A DNA stretch of 64,000 bases from Gonocerus acuteangulatus (GCA_946811695.1 OX328125.1:48691321-48755320), one strand, 5' to 3'. Positions 1 to 12,039 are shown, counted from the first letter of the stretch. Notes: generated by a model from the sequence alone, not told the origin. Numbers and translations: made by a program.

Positions 1-532
1 AATTTTTACAACACTTCTTTCTCATGAGATACCCACGACGTATACCGCGCTTCGTTACAATACAGCAGATATTACGACCGGTATGAGTATATTAGTACTT
101 AAGGTCCGGAGTAAACCCCCCCCCCCTCCATATAACCCGATTTAGTTTATTTTTACAACCAATTTTTCTCTTTTGATTACCACCACGAATACCGTGTTTC
201 GTTGAAATGTAACAAACATTACGGCTGGTAGTGGCAAATTGGTAATGTGGGTCCGGAGTAAACTCCCCCCCCCCTCCTAATGAACCGATTTAGTTTATTT
301 TTATGACGTATTTCTCTCTTTAGATCAACATAACGAATACCGAGTTTCGTTGAAATATAACAAAAACTATTGCTGGCATGGTCAAATTAGTGTTTTGGGT
401 CCGGGGTAAACCCCCCTCCCGGTGGACCGATTTTGGTGGTTAACGAACTCGTTCAATCGTTTGCTAATTGAACGCTATATACCACGTTTCGTGAAGAAAA
501 AACAAAAACTCTGGCCGCTATCGTGTTAACAG

Positions 533-564
<32 letters not shown>

Positions 565-565
565 A

Positions 566-659
<94 letters not shown>

Positions 660-809
660 TATATATGTATATATAGATATATATAAAATTTAACGGGGGT
701 CATTTTCGGTGTCTACTAGGTAGGATCGATAAATATTTGAAGAAATTTTTCAAAAATTCCGTCATGAGTGCAACCTCAATAGCTACTTTCCTTCGGAGGA
801 AAGTGCTAA
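1..809 (+). mobile_element. Helitron/Helentron-like element, family B copy 1 (5' end outside window)
   Basis: Seen: about three tandem units of roughly 148 bp (each with a CCGATTTAGTTTATTTTTA start, a GTTTCGTTG core and a CCGGAGTAAAC plus poly-C end). These lead into a block with GGTTAACGAACTCGTTCAAT, then a (CA)n-(AT)n tract at 532-655, then a 3' block ending in the hairpin ACTTTCCT-TCGG-AGGAAAGT followed by GCTAA at 809. Established: a 3' hairpin just before a CTRR end, no terminal target duplication and an internal microsatellite are typical of Helitrons and of HINE/DINE-1 elements. Inference: a non-autonomous rolling-circle element; no Rep/helicase coding is present. The same 3' half recurs at 5912-6613. 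Confidence 0.7.
532..655. repeat. (CA)n-(AT)n microsatellite inside family B copy 1
   Basis: Pure CA then AT dinucleotides at the same internal position as the microsatellites of every other A and B element in the window. The Cys/Val and Tyr/Ile open frames across it are artefacts of the repeat. Confidence 0.95.
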
Positions 810-1595
810 CATACAGACCTCTTTAAGTTTTTACCATAAGACGAATTCCCAACTGGGGAAAACCGCCTTTATAATTTGGTTTCGTTTACATGAGAACTTT
901 TTTGTTAATTTTATTAAAGTAAAATGTGTATGTATATAACCACTGAACAAAAATATTTAAGCGGTTCTTTAGAAAGGAATATATTGAGATTTCAGACAAG
1001 AGATTCCGAGGTAAGAATGCTGCGGAAACTAGTTAAGATGTTGCGGGTTCTTAAGCGTGTTCAATTAAATTTAAATTTTTGTATTTAAATTATTTTATTC
1101 ATATTGGATGAATAAAAACAATCCTCCAGTCAGTTTTACTTGTTATTTTTTTTTTCTTGGCATATGATTTTTTCTTTTGTCATCATATAATGTCCTTAAA
1201 TAAATTATTAACATAATATCCTTGTATTAATTCAGGGAACGAACATTTTATTCACATTCTTTGTGTGAGTTGTGCTTCGACTCTTTCCTGATTCATTTGC
1301 ATTCTAATTTGTGGTTGTGGGGGGACTCCTGTTTATATATGTACTTGAGAAAATGGCTTGTGGGAGAGTTTCCCTATTCATTGATGGAAAGAGAAATTTT
1401 CAGTTCCCACTATTCAGTTTTAATGTGGTAATATTCTTCTAAATTCATCAACCCTACTTGACGAAGAATTATTACTATTTTGCTTATACTCATATACGAT
1501 GCTGCTGATGGCGGATTATTTACAGCAAACTCAAATGTCGAAAGCATTTTGAGATTAAAAAATTTGGTGTTAGGTTTCTTAATCTGTTCACTTTC

Positions 1596-1670
<75 letters not shown>

Positions 1671-1715
1671 GAATAGAATTTTTTTGGTATAAGTACATTG
1701 ACATTGCCAAGGATC

Positions 1716-1764
<49 letters not shown>

Positions 1765-2155
1765 GCAGTTCAACCACTTGGGTCATGGATGCCTATGCAT
1801 ATGTGTGCAATTGATAATTAATCAATCATATATTGATATACATATACATATATATTTTATGTTAGTAGTGTTATTATTTTTAAGTAATCATAATAATGAT
1901 AATAGTAATACAATTTCTAAAAAAATAATACTTAAATTAAAAATAAAGCTTGAATAATATAATCTAAAAATATGAGTATTCCTATGTACATTAAATGTGA
2001 AAGTAAATAAAAAAAATATATAACACTCTTTAAGAATAAAAATATATTATTTAGCTTTACAATACTGTCAATATTTAGCATATTTTCTAGTGACAATTCG
2101 TCCCTCTTTTCTAATATATATGACTGTAAATATTGCTACCTTTGAATTTTAAGCG
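810..2155. other. AT-rich sequence without a recognisable gene
   Basis: Contains an (AT)n-(AG)n tract at 1601-1668 and a T tract at 1722-1761. Nothing else in this stretch could be assigned to a gene or to a repeat family seen elsewhere in the window. Confidence 0.7.
1601..1761. repeat. (AT)n-(AG)n microsatellite and long T tract
   Basis: AT repeats at about 1601-1636, AG repeats at about 1637-1668, and a T run at 1722-1761. The small open frame crossing them has only Lys and Ser-Leu/Tyr-Ile repeats and is not a gene. Confidence 0.95.
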
Positions 2156-2163
2156 TTTGGCAG

Positions 2164-2343
2164 CATGGGCGTATATAGAAAATAATTTCGGAGGGGGCTG
2201 GGAAAATTTCGGGGGGGGGGGGTGAGCTGAGACCAATCCGGTATTTAATTTATTTTTAAGGGTTTTATGAAATTTTTACCGATCAAATCAAAATTTCGGG
2301 GGGGGGCTGCAGCCCCCTCAGCCCCCCCTTATGTACGCCAATG
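2164..2343 (+). mobile_element. hAT-like MITE (CATGGGCGTATATAG family), copy 1
   Basis: Starts CATGGGCGTATATAG and ends TATGTACGCCAATG, so the termini are imperfect inverted repeats. Flanked by TTTGGCAG (2156-2163) and TTTGGCTG (2344-2351), an 8-bp target duplication with one mismatch. The interior has G and C runs and a CTGCAGCCCCC hairpin near the right end. An 8-bp duplication with C-A-x-G-G-G-C-G termini fits the hAT superfamily (established); assignment without a transposase is inference. Related copies are at 14381, 32063, 43985 and, degenerate, near 58420. Confidence 0.75.
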
Positions 2344-2440
2344 TTTGGCTGTGCTGCATTAGATGCTTCAAACTATTATAAATGTATCTATTCCATAACT
2401 GACATATTTCATCAGGTTTTATGATGATGGTTTTATTTTT

Positions 2441-2445
<5 letters not shown>

Positions 2446-2496
<51 letters not shown>
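2446..2496. repeat. (AT)n-(AC)n microsatellite
   Basis: AT dinucleotides followed by a short AC run. It is not embedded in a recognisable A or B element. The surrounding stretch 2352-3532 holds no gene I can support. Confidence 0.9.
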
Positions 2497-3532
2497 TGTA
2501 ATACACACGTATAGTCAAATATAAAGATTATAAATCTTGCTTTGTAGGGGAATCATCAAAAATATTAAACAATAGAATTAAACAGATGCAAAAGATATTG
2601 CCGAAAACGAAAATAAAATAGCTCTTACAGACCTTGCATTTAAGAAGGTTAATTACTGGAGACATACAAATTTTCACTACATGTTTAATAAAGGAAGTAA
2701 AATAGAAATATGTAGATATTAACATATTTGCTCAAATTTATCCATTTATTTATTATTTATTGGTTGCTAAATGTTATGTAGAAGGCAATCATTGGAAACC
2801 CTACTGAACTTCCTAGAAAGTAGGAATAATTCGGTGTTTAAAGTTTTGGCGAGGAATTGGTTTCCTTTTCGTTTACGACAAAATATTAGGAGTTTCTGCT
2901 CGAAGTGGCATGAAGAAATTAGCTCAGATCCTGTTCGTCGGACTTTTTAGATTTTAAAGATAAATTATATTTCATTTAATCATAGAATGGGGTTCTGAAA
3001 AGGAGTTTTGATGTTATGTAATATTATAGCAGTATTTTATAGCGGTTTATAAATAGTACCAATTCTGTTTTAGTTTGTCCTAAAATATTTAGTATTTTGG
3101 TCTCATCACTCAAGGTTTTGAGCCCTGGCCATTTTCCTCTGCCATAATTCGTTTACAATAATCGAACTTATAATTTGATTGTAACATCTTGTGTGTTGCT
3201 CAATTGTAAAATAAATGAATGATTGAAACAATTTAGATTCGGCACAATCTCTTCGGGAGCTGAGCTCTTTTGGTTAATAAATAAATGTTATTATTCCGGG
3301 CCTATACGACATCAGAATAAGACAGATTTCATGTCATTCTAGTAGTTGATTGAATGCAGTTAGAAAAAACTGTCTGTGGAGTAAGAAAAATTCCGACTCA
3401 CGTCATTTAGAAAGCTTAGATTAAAAGCAGTTAGTGATTTGTCTTAATATTTGGTGAAAAGTGTTAACAAAAAAAATAAATGAAAAAAATAAATATAAAA
3501 TGTAAAATTAAATCTGAAAGCAAGAAGATAGG

Positions 3533-4172
3533 CACCACAACAGGAAACCGGCAACATCCTAAGCGGAACCTCATTTAAGTACCTATATCGCCATCGGACA
3601 TAGCCACGTTGAATACACCGGTTCCCGTAGATCACCCAAGTTAAGCAACGTCGGGCGTGGCCAATACCTGACTGGGTGACCGACCATGTGCTGTTGGCAT
3701 TATAGAAAAGGGCGGCAACCTGTAGACTGGCGTTAACAGCCCTAATGTTGATACGCCGTTAAACACAAAAAAGAAAAGAAAAAAAAAGTACCTATATCTC
3801 CGAAAGAGGTTCCTCTATCAAAAATCGCATAACAACCGTATTTGTAAGAAATGTTATAAGTTTTCGAATAGATCCTTTAGATTTCCCAACCGGTTTCATG
3901 ATATGTAAGAATATATCCGATAATCGCAAAAATGATCTCCCCCCCCCCCTTTTTTCCTGGACAAAGGTTGTAGATATGGCCTTGAACATTGTTTCATTGG
4001 ATTCCGCGCGTACCAAAATTTATACAATCTTTACCAGGAAGCCTAGGTACCACAATTCTTTACGTGATCTATGAGCTCTGATAAGTTACATTTTCGGCAT
4101 CTTTCCGGATTGCGTCATGAGGTCAACCTTTTAAGCGGGTTGCCTCCCTACAGGGGGGAGGATATCCGCTAA
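3533..4172 (+). mobile_element. Diverged Helitron-like element of the A superfamily, interrupted by a 5S-derived SINE
   Basis: The left end has ACAGGAAACCGGCAACATCC, aligning with the GCAGGAACTGCGTCATCT start of full A copies, followed by TAAGCGGAACC. The right end has CCGGATTGCGTCATGAGGTC, then a GC-rich hairpin (CCTCCC-TACA-GGGGGGAGG) and a terminal CCGCTAA. Both subterminal repeats carry GCGGA in place of the GCGCGG of family A, matching each other rather than the consensus. No microsatellite remains. A 5S-derived SINE sits at 3590-3785. Confidence 0.6.
3590..3785 (+). mobile_element. 5S rRNA-derived SINE, copy 1, with 13-bp target duplication
   Basis: The first ~110 bases follow eukaryotic 5S rRNA: GTTGAATACACCGGTTCC, AAGTTAAGCAACGTCGGGC, TGGGTGACCG and GTGCTGTTGGCAT. 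The internal promoter regions of 5S genes (box A around AAGTTAAGC, box C around GGGTGACC) are recognisable. A non-5S tail follows (GGCGGCAACCTGTAGACTGG ... TGATACGCCGTTAAA) and then an A-rich end. AAGTACCTATATC is duplicated exactly at 3577-3589 and 3786-3798, proving insertion by target-primed retrotransposition. A 5S-type head with an unrelated tail is the definition of the SINE3 class. Copy 2 is at 20975-21153 (minus), a decayed copy at 42813-42963. Confidence 0.88.
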
Positions 4173-4397
4173 AAACGCAACAATCACAGATTATATTTTC
4201 ATAATACCAACATCTTTAATGAATGTCGTACATAAGTGTAACATTCATTTAAAAATAATTTAGAAAAATATACAAAAATTATTATGTAAAAGCATTGGCA
4301 AAATAACGTTTTAAAAGACCTAGTATTACAAGCCATTGTTTTCATTTCATCGTTTTAGGACTTTTAAAATATTACTGGCCTAAATAATAATAATAAT

Positions 4398-4444
<47 letters not shown>

Positions 4445-4822
4445 CTTGGTAGTTAATTCCTATTATCGAACAAGAGGGAAAATTCTATGTAAGTTTGGTT
4501 TTATAAAATTGACTTCTAACGAACGACTAGTCTCTGGGATATCCCAGAAAATGAGTCAGCTGATCAATTTACAGGAATTCATTATAATATGGTTTCCATC
4601 AAGCAATTTATTATGGTCTCTTTCTAAAATTCTTATAGATATGTGAAATTATCTATGAGTATTCGTTTTACTTATCAAATGTCGATTGAAGATTTTCCCA
4701 TGATGGAAAATCGTTAATAATTATCATTATTTCAGGAAATAAAATGTATAATATTGATTCTTTTGAGTTTTTATGGAATAATTACCCATTTTATGGATTA
4801 TATTTCCTGTCATGCCAGAGTA
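4173..4822. other. AT-rich sequence with a long A tract, no gene seen
   Basis: An A run lies at about 4405-4441, preceded by (TAA)n. The open frame just after it has no recognisable domain and AT-driven composition. Confidence 0.6.
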
Positions 4823-5245
4823 ATGCAGGAGCTTATACGAGCTTATTACTTGTCCCTCTCACTGAGCTAGCTTTGTGACAAGTGACAAATACTCATCCAC
4901 ACTTTGGTGTACGAGTAGTGTTCCGATCATATTTGTCGCTGTCATTAGTGACTAGTAGTCGTTCACAAATATTAGTCAAGTGCGCTCAGTACGGTCAGTC
5001 CAGTAACTACCTCGTCACTTAACACTTGTTGGACTGTTTAGACGATGTGACAAGGGACAACTTCCTAGTAGAATGGTGGTAGGAGAGCTTACTTGTCGCT
5101 TAGTAAATTTAAACCATTCCTATTCACTTGTACTTGCCGCGTTTACCAATACTTGTTATTTGTCACTAAAAAAAAAAAACAGTTTACACATAGGTAAAAT
5201 TACTATGGTGACAAGTACTGACCTCGTGTAAACCAGGCATTATGG
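4823..5245. mobile_element. Possible non-autonomous DNA transposon with many ACTTGTCAC-type subterminal motifs
   Basis: The right end reads, on the minus strand, ATAATGCCTGGTTTACACGA then GGTCAGTACTTGTCACC. The left end reads TAATGCAGGAGCTTATACGA then GCTTATTACTTGTCC, a recognisable imperfect inverted repeat. Between them the motif ACTTGTCAC and its complement recur about ten times in degenerate form on both strands. Arrays of short subterminal motifs are typical transposase binding sites in hAT elements (established). Calling this a transposon is inference; no clear target duplication is seen. Confidence 0.45.
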
Positions 5246-5483
5246 ATGACGGCTTAGACTCATCATGTACATTTTTTTTTGCATTAATGAGGTGTAGATA
5301 GTTAGCCGTCTAGGATTTTTGTAAAAATCTATTTTCAAGTCGTTTCGGCTACTGGTTGGTAGTCTCCGTCAGCAATGAATGCCGAGGGTGGAGTAAGACC
5401 AAAGTTTGCAATCTTGAACACTCACATTCTTATTCATTTATAGTGGATTGATAAATTTTATTCGTATTTCAAAGAAATATATA

Positions 5484-5523
<40 letters not shown>

Positions 5524-5654
5524 TTCAAGAAATATTAGCAATGGGCTTTTTGTGACAGGTTTTGTAAATTTGTCTTCGTTAAAGTAAATTATAATGGAAT
5601 GCATGCATTGTTATAATAATTGAATAAAAAATGACAGTATAAATAAAAGAAAGG
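5246..5654. other. Unassigned sequence with an A tract
   Basis: Holds an A run at about 5486-5514. No gene or repeat family could be assigned. Confidence 0.6.
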
Positions 5655-6406
5655 TCCGTCACGCAGGAGCTGCATAACTAAGCACTTTTCTCAGAATTGG
5701 GTAGTGTCGAGTGCATTCCTGAATAATTTGCTTAAAATAACCTATATAGATAAATAAAATAAAAACATAAATTGTTCTACTCCTTGCATTTTTTATGAGC
5801 AGCTGTTTTAAATATTAATTTTCTAATTAATTTCCTTCCAGAGTTATGTGTATTTTGGGGTTCTACACTACGTAAAAAATACACAAAGCTCCACATTTTG
5901 ATCTATTTATCTTGATAAGTTTCGCGAACCTACGTTTGGCGGGAGAATTCAATTCAAACATAGTACAAAGTAACACCCGCTCCTCCCCCTTCCAATTGAC
6001 CGATTTAGTTCATTTTTACAACACTTCTTCCTTATTAGATAGCCAGGACGTATACAGAGTTTCGTTACAATACAAGAGAAATTACGACCGGTATAAGGAA
6101 ATTAGTAATTTCTGTCCGGAGTAAACCCCCTCTTCTATTCAACCGATTTAGTTTATTTTTATAACAAAATTTTCTCTTCAGTTGACCACAACGAATACCG
6201 AGTTTCGTTGGAATATAACAAAAATTACGACTGGTACTGGTAAATAACTACTTTAGCTCCGGAGTAACCCCCCCCCCCCCCTCCTGATGATTCGATTTTG
6301 TTGGTTAACGAACTCGTTCAATCGTTTCATTGGTGAATACTATGTACCAAGTTTCGTGGCGAACAAACAAAAACTCTGGTCTGTATCGTGTTAACGGACA
6401 CATATA

Positions 6407-6490
<84 letters not shown>

Positions 6491-6613
6491 AACTTAACGG
6501 GGGTCATTTTCGGTGTCTACTAGGGAGGATCGATAAAGATTCGAAGACATTTTTCAAAAATGCCGTCGTGAGTGCAACCTCAATAGCTACTTTCCTTCGG
6601 AGGAAAGTGCTAA
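5655..6613 (+). mobile_element. Helitron/Helentron-like element, family B copy 2 (full length)
   Basis: Starts TCCGTCACGCAGGAGCTGC, with a subterminal TAAGCACTTTTCT about 25 bases in. Two tandem units like those of 1-427 follow, then the GGTTAACGAACTCGTTCAAT block, an (AT)n-(AG)n tract at 6411-6491 and the 3' hairpin ACTTTCCT-TCGG-AGGAAAGT with CTAA at 6610-6613. The subterminal repeats of the two ends pair (TTAGCACTTTCCT type), a different sequence from the TTAGCGCGGTTCC of family A, while the first 20 bases are shared with A. No coding capacity. Confidence 0.75.
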
Positions 6614-7339
6614 AAAAAATTAACAGCTGGACGACCGAGGCAAACACAAAATAGTGAGGTGCATTCAGTCCACGGTGGCCGGGCATATCTAAATAATCCC
6701 CGCTCCGTTGGACAGTACACCGCGTTGCAACGCTGTTCAGTACTGAAAGGATTAAGAACATATTATTACCTAATATGGTTGGAAAAAGTCAAGATCTCAT
6801 TTAAAGTTGTTGTTTCCATAGCATTTATTTGGAAAATGTTTGGAAACTCTGATAAGAATTATCTCTGCTTGATAAATACCCACGTAATTTTGATTTTGTG
6901 CATTTTATTGGGATTGCCATAAATAATGTAATATTAACTCATTGTTTTACTTTATGCTTTTCACTTACCACATTATGAATTATTTATTTTATCGTATTAT
7001 AAGGATACCTTTCTCATGGAATCATTAACCCCTTTTTTTTTTTCTTTACAGGTAACTTGAGGAGATGAAAATTGATCGTGTAAGGTATATTACATTTTAA
7101 TACCTACATTTTGGAGAAATTATGTAAAATGCAAAGTATCGAATGTGAAAAAATGTATTTTTTATTTTCAATCTATACCAATTGCTGTTGGACTGATGTA
7201 CGTTGTGGCAAACTCAAAAAATAAAGAAAAATAATGATCAATTATAGAAACTGTAACTAACGAATGTGGATTAAATCTAATTAAAATATACCATAAGATA
7301 AAATTATACAGGACCGTCTACAATGTACCAAATTACTTT
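6614..7339. other. AT-rich sequence, no gene seen
   Basis: Open frames here are short and unconvincing. No repeat family known from the rest of the window was recognised. Confidence 0.6.
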
Positions 7340-7344
7340 TCTTT

Positions 7345-7450
7345 TCTTTTTTCCATACCTCAGTAACCCTGAGGTGTGTCCGTTTATTTGCTACATGCCC
7401 CATGCATTGCATATCGCATGTATTTTTGTATACAATATTTTACAATTACT
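7345..7450 (+). repeat. Dispersed repeat C, copy 1
   Basis: Shares the order AGTAACCCT..., GGTGT, TTTATTG/TTTATTTG, C(C)CCATGCATT with 19210-19340 and 47620-47745. Too short and diverged to classify. Confidence 0.4.
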
Positions 7451-7484
7451 TAAATGATTTAATAATTAATTAAACTAAGAAAAT

Positions 7485-7690
7485 TATGTGTAGGAAAATA
7501 GATTATATGTAGAAAAATAAAAAATAAGTAAGATTATTATTTCAAAATTACAATTAGAAAATTAAAATTAAACTTAATGAATGTATTTAATAAATTAATT
7601 AAAATAAGAACATTATATGTAGAAAAATAGATTATATGTAGAAAAATAGATTATATGTAGAAAAAAATAAAGAAAATAAATAAGATTATT
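7485..7690. repeat. AT-rich minisatellite, ~19-bp unit
   Basis: Repeats of ATTATATGTAGAAAAATAG occur at 7485-7530 and again three times at 7608-7665, each cluster followed by a similar AAATAA...AAGATTATTA block. This looks like a duplicated simple minisatellite. Confidence 0.7.
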
Positions 7691-8413
7691 AATTAATAAT
7701 AAATAAATAAATGAAGGAAGTGATTCTTCCTATCTTGGAAGATTTCGGTCTTCCGTGACCAAATTACTTTTCACATTCGATACTTTGCATTTATATCGAC
7801 GATATGATGGATTTGCTCGGTATGTTTCTAGTTTTCATACTACCTCTTCATAACGTATGCGAAGAATAGCGTTACGGCAGAAGAGCTTGACCTTTGGAAT
7901 TATTGATTCTGATCAGCTGATTGGTAATTGCCATTTGCAATTTAATTAGTCTAGACACGGCCGTGCAAGGTGACGTTTCTGTTTTAGCATATAATTGTAC
8001 TAAACAGTGTACCGCACTATTGTATTCAGAGGACGTCTTGTGGGCTAGACATAGGTAGACTTAATCTAATAATAAACAATTGTAAAATAATATAAAAAAA
8101 AAGTTAAAATCTAGTTAGGATAAAGGAGTATAAGCTCCTAACGGAGAGATAAGGTAATTCCATTTTTCTATTCCTATAAGATAAAGTGCAGACATTTAAT
8201 TATAATATAATTAGTAAAAAAGACTTTCTGATTAACCATTATATGTATAATAAACTGTAAACATATCAAATTGTCTCCATTGGGAAACAAAATGGACATG
8301 AATAAGCAAAACCATTCCAATTCGTGTTTCGAGAGTTACAATATATCTACCTATCGGACCTTTGGAACATAAAAACATTCAAAATGCATACAAATTTCAT
8401 GTATATGTATATA

Positions 8414-8911
8414 CAGGGTGTCCAGTATTGGCAAGCCAAAATTAAAATATCTTATAAACCATTTGAGATATCGCAAAGAACTAAAGTTGTAGCTTGTAAA
8501 ATCGAGACCTTTTAGATATTTTATTTGTTGATCCCAAGAAAAGTTTGTTTTAACTATTAGGCGCACGTTCAAAAGCCAGCAATACCTCCTCACCCCAAAT
8601 ATTTGAAAACTAATCAAAAAATAAAGAAACACGTGTATTTTTGTTTTTATGTCGCTTAGTATTTTAGCGATAAAATGTCGGCCAAAGTCGTACCCATTTT
8701 CAATTTTTTGAGAAGTTTTCAAAAATGTATTAATAATGCGGGGAAAAGAGAAACTGCCGACTTTTGAGCTAAAACAATTTTTATATTTTTGGATTAACAA
8801 ATGACGCATCTAAAAGAACTCGATGAGATCTAAAACTTTGGTCATTTTCGATTTTGAGATATCTCTAACGGTTTAAAAAAGAATTGTGACTCACTCATAC
8901 TGGACAGCCTG
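8414..8911. mobile_element. TA-flanked foldback element with CAGG(G/C)TGTCCAGTAT ends
   Basis: Left end CAGGGTGTCCAGTATTGG and right end, on the minus strand, CAGGCTGTCCAGTATGAG, flanked by TA on both sides. The inverted similarity continues inward for more than 100 bases (TTTAAACC/TATAAACC, GAGATATC, TTTTAGAT and others). TA target sites and long inverted repeats fit a Tc1/mariner-type non-autonomous element. The 152-codon minus-strand open frame at 8351-8809 spans this element and its flank and looks like no known protein, so I do not call it a gene. Confidence 0.7.
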
Positions 8912-9224
8912 TATATGCTATTTGGTGAAGATGTGTATTTTAAAGTACACTGCTTCTCTGGACTTTATCTTTTTGTATTTTGGATATCGCTTGTATCACC
9001 AGCATCTTCTGGCTACTCTTGTCTTTTACTAGTTGGGCTAAAGAGATATATGTATTTTTTAATTGGTCAAGAGAGAAAACAGTCCTCTCTTGACGAACTG
9101 GAAGTAGCATAGATTGTTAGAAGCTTGGGAAACGTCAACGACATAACGTCGACAATATCGCCTAAAAACAAAAATATGAATCCAGAATTTACTGTCTGGC
9201 GTGTTGCCAATAATGTTACTGGCC

Positions 9225-9480
9225 ATCATAACACATCATGCCAAGTTGATTCTTCTAAACACTAGATTCTGTGCTTAAATCCCAGTCGGGCGAGTTAATT
9301 AAACTCACTGTGATATTCTATCCCTATGTATTATACACGTGCGTTGGCTTAATGTGTCTACATCGTTGGCTACATGTACTGTAATAACTTGCCCACGTGA
9401 AGGCCGGTAGAGTAATTCGCAACGAACCCAATGGGAGATTCTGTGTTCAAATCCCACCATGGTCTGATAGATTTTCTAAA
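9225..9480 (+). repeat. Possible decayed tRNA-derived SINE material
   Basis: Two stretches resemble a tRNA B box: GTGCTTAAATCCCAG near 9270 and GTGTTCAAATCCCACC near 9445, the second preceded by GGCCGGTAGAGTAATTCG. Both follow a shared AGATTCTGTG. This suggests two diverged tRNA-like heads about 170 bases apart. No tail or target duplication was found. Confidence 0.35.
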
Positions 9481-10405
9481 AAGATTTGAAAACGAAGTCA
9501 CTCCGGCTTATACCGTTCTGTGGTTTGATAAATATGTAGTCTTTCCGGATACTAATTAATATTCAAGTAGGGATTCTTGGAAGACTAAATTCTACCTAAT
9601 ACATACAATAACTGTGGGAAAACTGTAAAATCTGGGATTCTGGAAATCCAACGGTCTCCATCTTCCTTCCCAAGCTCTGGAGAAGGAGGAATTCCGGACG
9701 TATGTTCACCACTTGAACTGAGAGTCAATGGCACCATGTGACCTTGCGACGAGACATAATCGCTTCTCTGCTCTTATGAGTGATCTGAAATAGTGGAGTT
9801 TGCAAATTTATTTCCTTGCAAATAATTATTGATAAGCTTATATAAGCAGAATGGAAATTAGCTTTTCAATTGGTGGAGAGACATCACTTCAGAATGATAT
9901 TCGCAGTTCATACAATCAAATTCTTCCCGCTCATACTATATCTCTCTTAAGGTGAGAAACCCACGCGGATGTTATCTGTTGTCAAACTTCGGCGAACTAT
10001 GATCGGATTACGACGCAATTAACACGATGAAACGAGAAATCATTTAAAACTGTCTGAGTAGTGGTAAGAGGGGCTATTCAACAGCGCGTATAAGCAACAA
10101 CTTAATACTAACTTTATATATATATATATAAAGTTCCTTCACTCTAGGACTACTCTTGTATCATGGAGGCATGTGATCATGCAGGCAGTGGGTCTACTCA
10201 GCTAGGCAGTGGATCTCATGTGTTCAGAACAGTAGAAGAGAGATATTGTTCTTGCTTTAATTTATGGGTTATGAACTTTGTAATTTAATTATTCTTACAG
10301 GTATGTATTTTGGCTATCGCTAAATGATTGTTATTGTTGTTTTGTATATTTATGTATTTTTTACAGAATAAAAAAATGTAGTTAATAAAAGAGAAGGAGT
10401 TTTAA
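9481..10405. other. Unassigned sequence, no gene seen
   Basis: Moderate base composition but no long open frame, repeat ends or domain. A short (TA)n lies at about 10115-10130. Confidence 0.5.
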
Positions 10406-10415
10406 ATGCCCTTAC

Positions 10416-10416
<1 letters not shown>

Positions 10417-10505
<89 letters not shown>

Positions 10506-10517
10506 ACAAATATATAC

Positions 10518-10582
<65 letters not shown>
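10417..10582. repeat. Long interrupted (AT)n microsatellite
   Basis: About 165 bases of AT interrupted by ATGTAT, ACATAT and CAAATATATAC. Open frames on both strands across it are Tyr-Ile repeats only. Confidence 0.95.
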
Positions 10583-10589
<7 letters not shown>

Positions 10590-10599
10590 TTGTAGGTTG

Positions 10600-12039
10600 T
10601 ATACTCCATGATTATGTCAATTTCGTGAATTTAAATTTAATAAGCTTTGATTATTAAGTCTGTTGTATGCATGGTGATTTCTGTTCAAAAATAATTTCGT
10701 TTTTCTATTGTATATATGATATTATTTAGAGACATTACTAGTAAACATTGAGTTTATGCAGCCACATTCTTAATTTTTACGTTTTTTATTATATAAGTTT
10801 CCAATTTTTTATTGTATATTTTTTTTATTGAAAAATAATAAAAAGTAACTAGACTGGGTGCGCTTTGTTATGAAAGGGTGTGAAATATGTTAGGAAAAAT
10901 GTAGTTTGTAAAACGTTTTATTGAAGTTTTGTTTGAAGTATTTTGGGCGAAAAACCTCTAGAAATATTAATCCTATGATCCTGGGAATTTATTTTCTTCT
11001 TAGTTATATTATTTCTTATTTTTTGAATTTCCACCTATAATAGCAATTTATTTTTGTTATTCAGGTTAGTTTTAACCGCAATCATTTTTTCCGTTTATGA
11101 CGAACATTAAACGGTTAGTGTGATACACCACTGGTCTGGTAGCACATTGACTGGGAACAACAAGAACTTTCTTCGACTCTGAGGTGCATGAAAACTCCGT
11201 TTTCTGAACTCTTTACTCATATCAAAGTAATATCCACACCATGCTTCAATAAAAACACTTTACACATGTAAAGGCTGTTTATAGCTGTCCATAATTCTAT
11301 GCCTAAAAATGATCCGTATAGTTTAATAAACGTTTTTTTTTTTAATAAAATAATCCCCTAAAACAGTGTATTAAATTTAATGTGTTGAAGTATTTTTCAT
11401 TTATTTATTTGATAATATATCTCTAGTCATAATGATATCTGGTTATTTTCTGGTAATCATGTATCTGAACATGTTATCTTTAATTTTCTCATGCTATTAT
11501 CAAAATTGAAACAATGCTTCACTCACGAGTGAATGATCATATTTTATCGTTTACTCTATTCCTGACTTCAATTATGCTGCTAAATTATCTATCTCCGTTA
11601 ATTAAAGCCAAAATACTAAAATAGCTTGAATCGTCAATGTTATCATTGCCATTCTCTATATCACTCATAATCCAGTTTTGAGTCATTTATGTTCACACAT
11701 TATCCAATATTACCTACATGATAGTAGCACGTGAAGCATTGACGCATAAATAGCTTTCAGTGTCTTCTCAATCAGCTTGCTTCATTTCCGCTTAATCAGA
11801 CTGCTTGTCAAAGTAAATCCACCGTGCTGATAATTCTCTCGCTTCGAGCTATTGCATTTCGCACGGCTGGTAGCAGAACAACCTACGCAATCCTATAAAG
11901 AGATAAATGTTTCTACGAATTGTTGGTAAACTGGTGTTTATTTTAATTATTTAGCCTTCTTTTTGACACTTTCTGATGGAATGTAGCTATCGAGGTTGTA
12001 CTATTGAAAGAATTATTTAAAAATATCTTCAAATATTCA
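10600..12039. other. AT-rich sequence, nothing recognised
   Basis: No open frame above about 60 codons, no repeat shared with the rest of the window and no terminal repeats were seen. Confidence 0.6.

Noticed and set aside
3600..3700. Possible functional 5S rRNA gene
   Set aside because: The 5S-like part is truncated and mutated, is followed by a SINE tail and A-rich end, and is flanked by a 13-bp target duplication.
8351..8809. 152-codon minus-strand open frame
   Set aside because: It runs across a TA-flanked foldback element and its flank, has AT-driven composition and no recognisable motif.
10406..10657. Tyr-Ile repeat open frames on both strands (also near 518, 1588, 2318, 6388, 17841, 19951, 31332, 51209)
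   Set aside because: They are translations of (AT)n and (CA)n microsatellites, not proteins.
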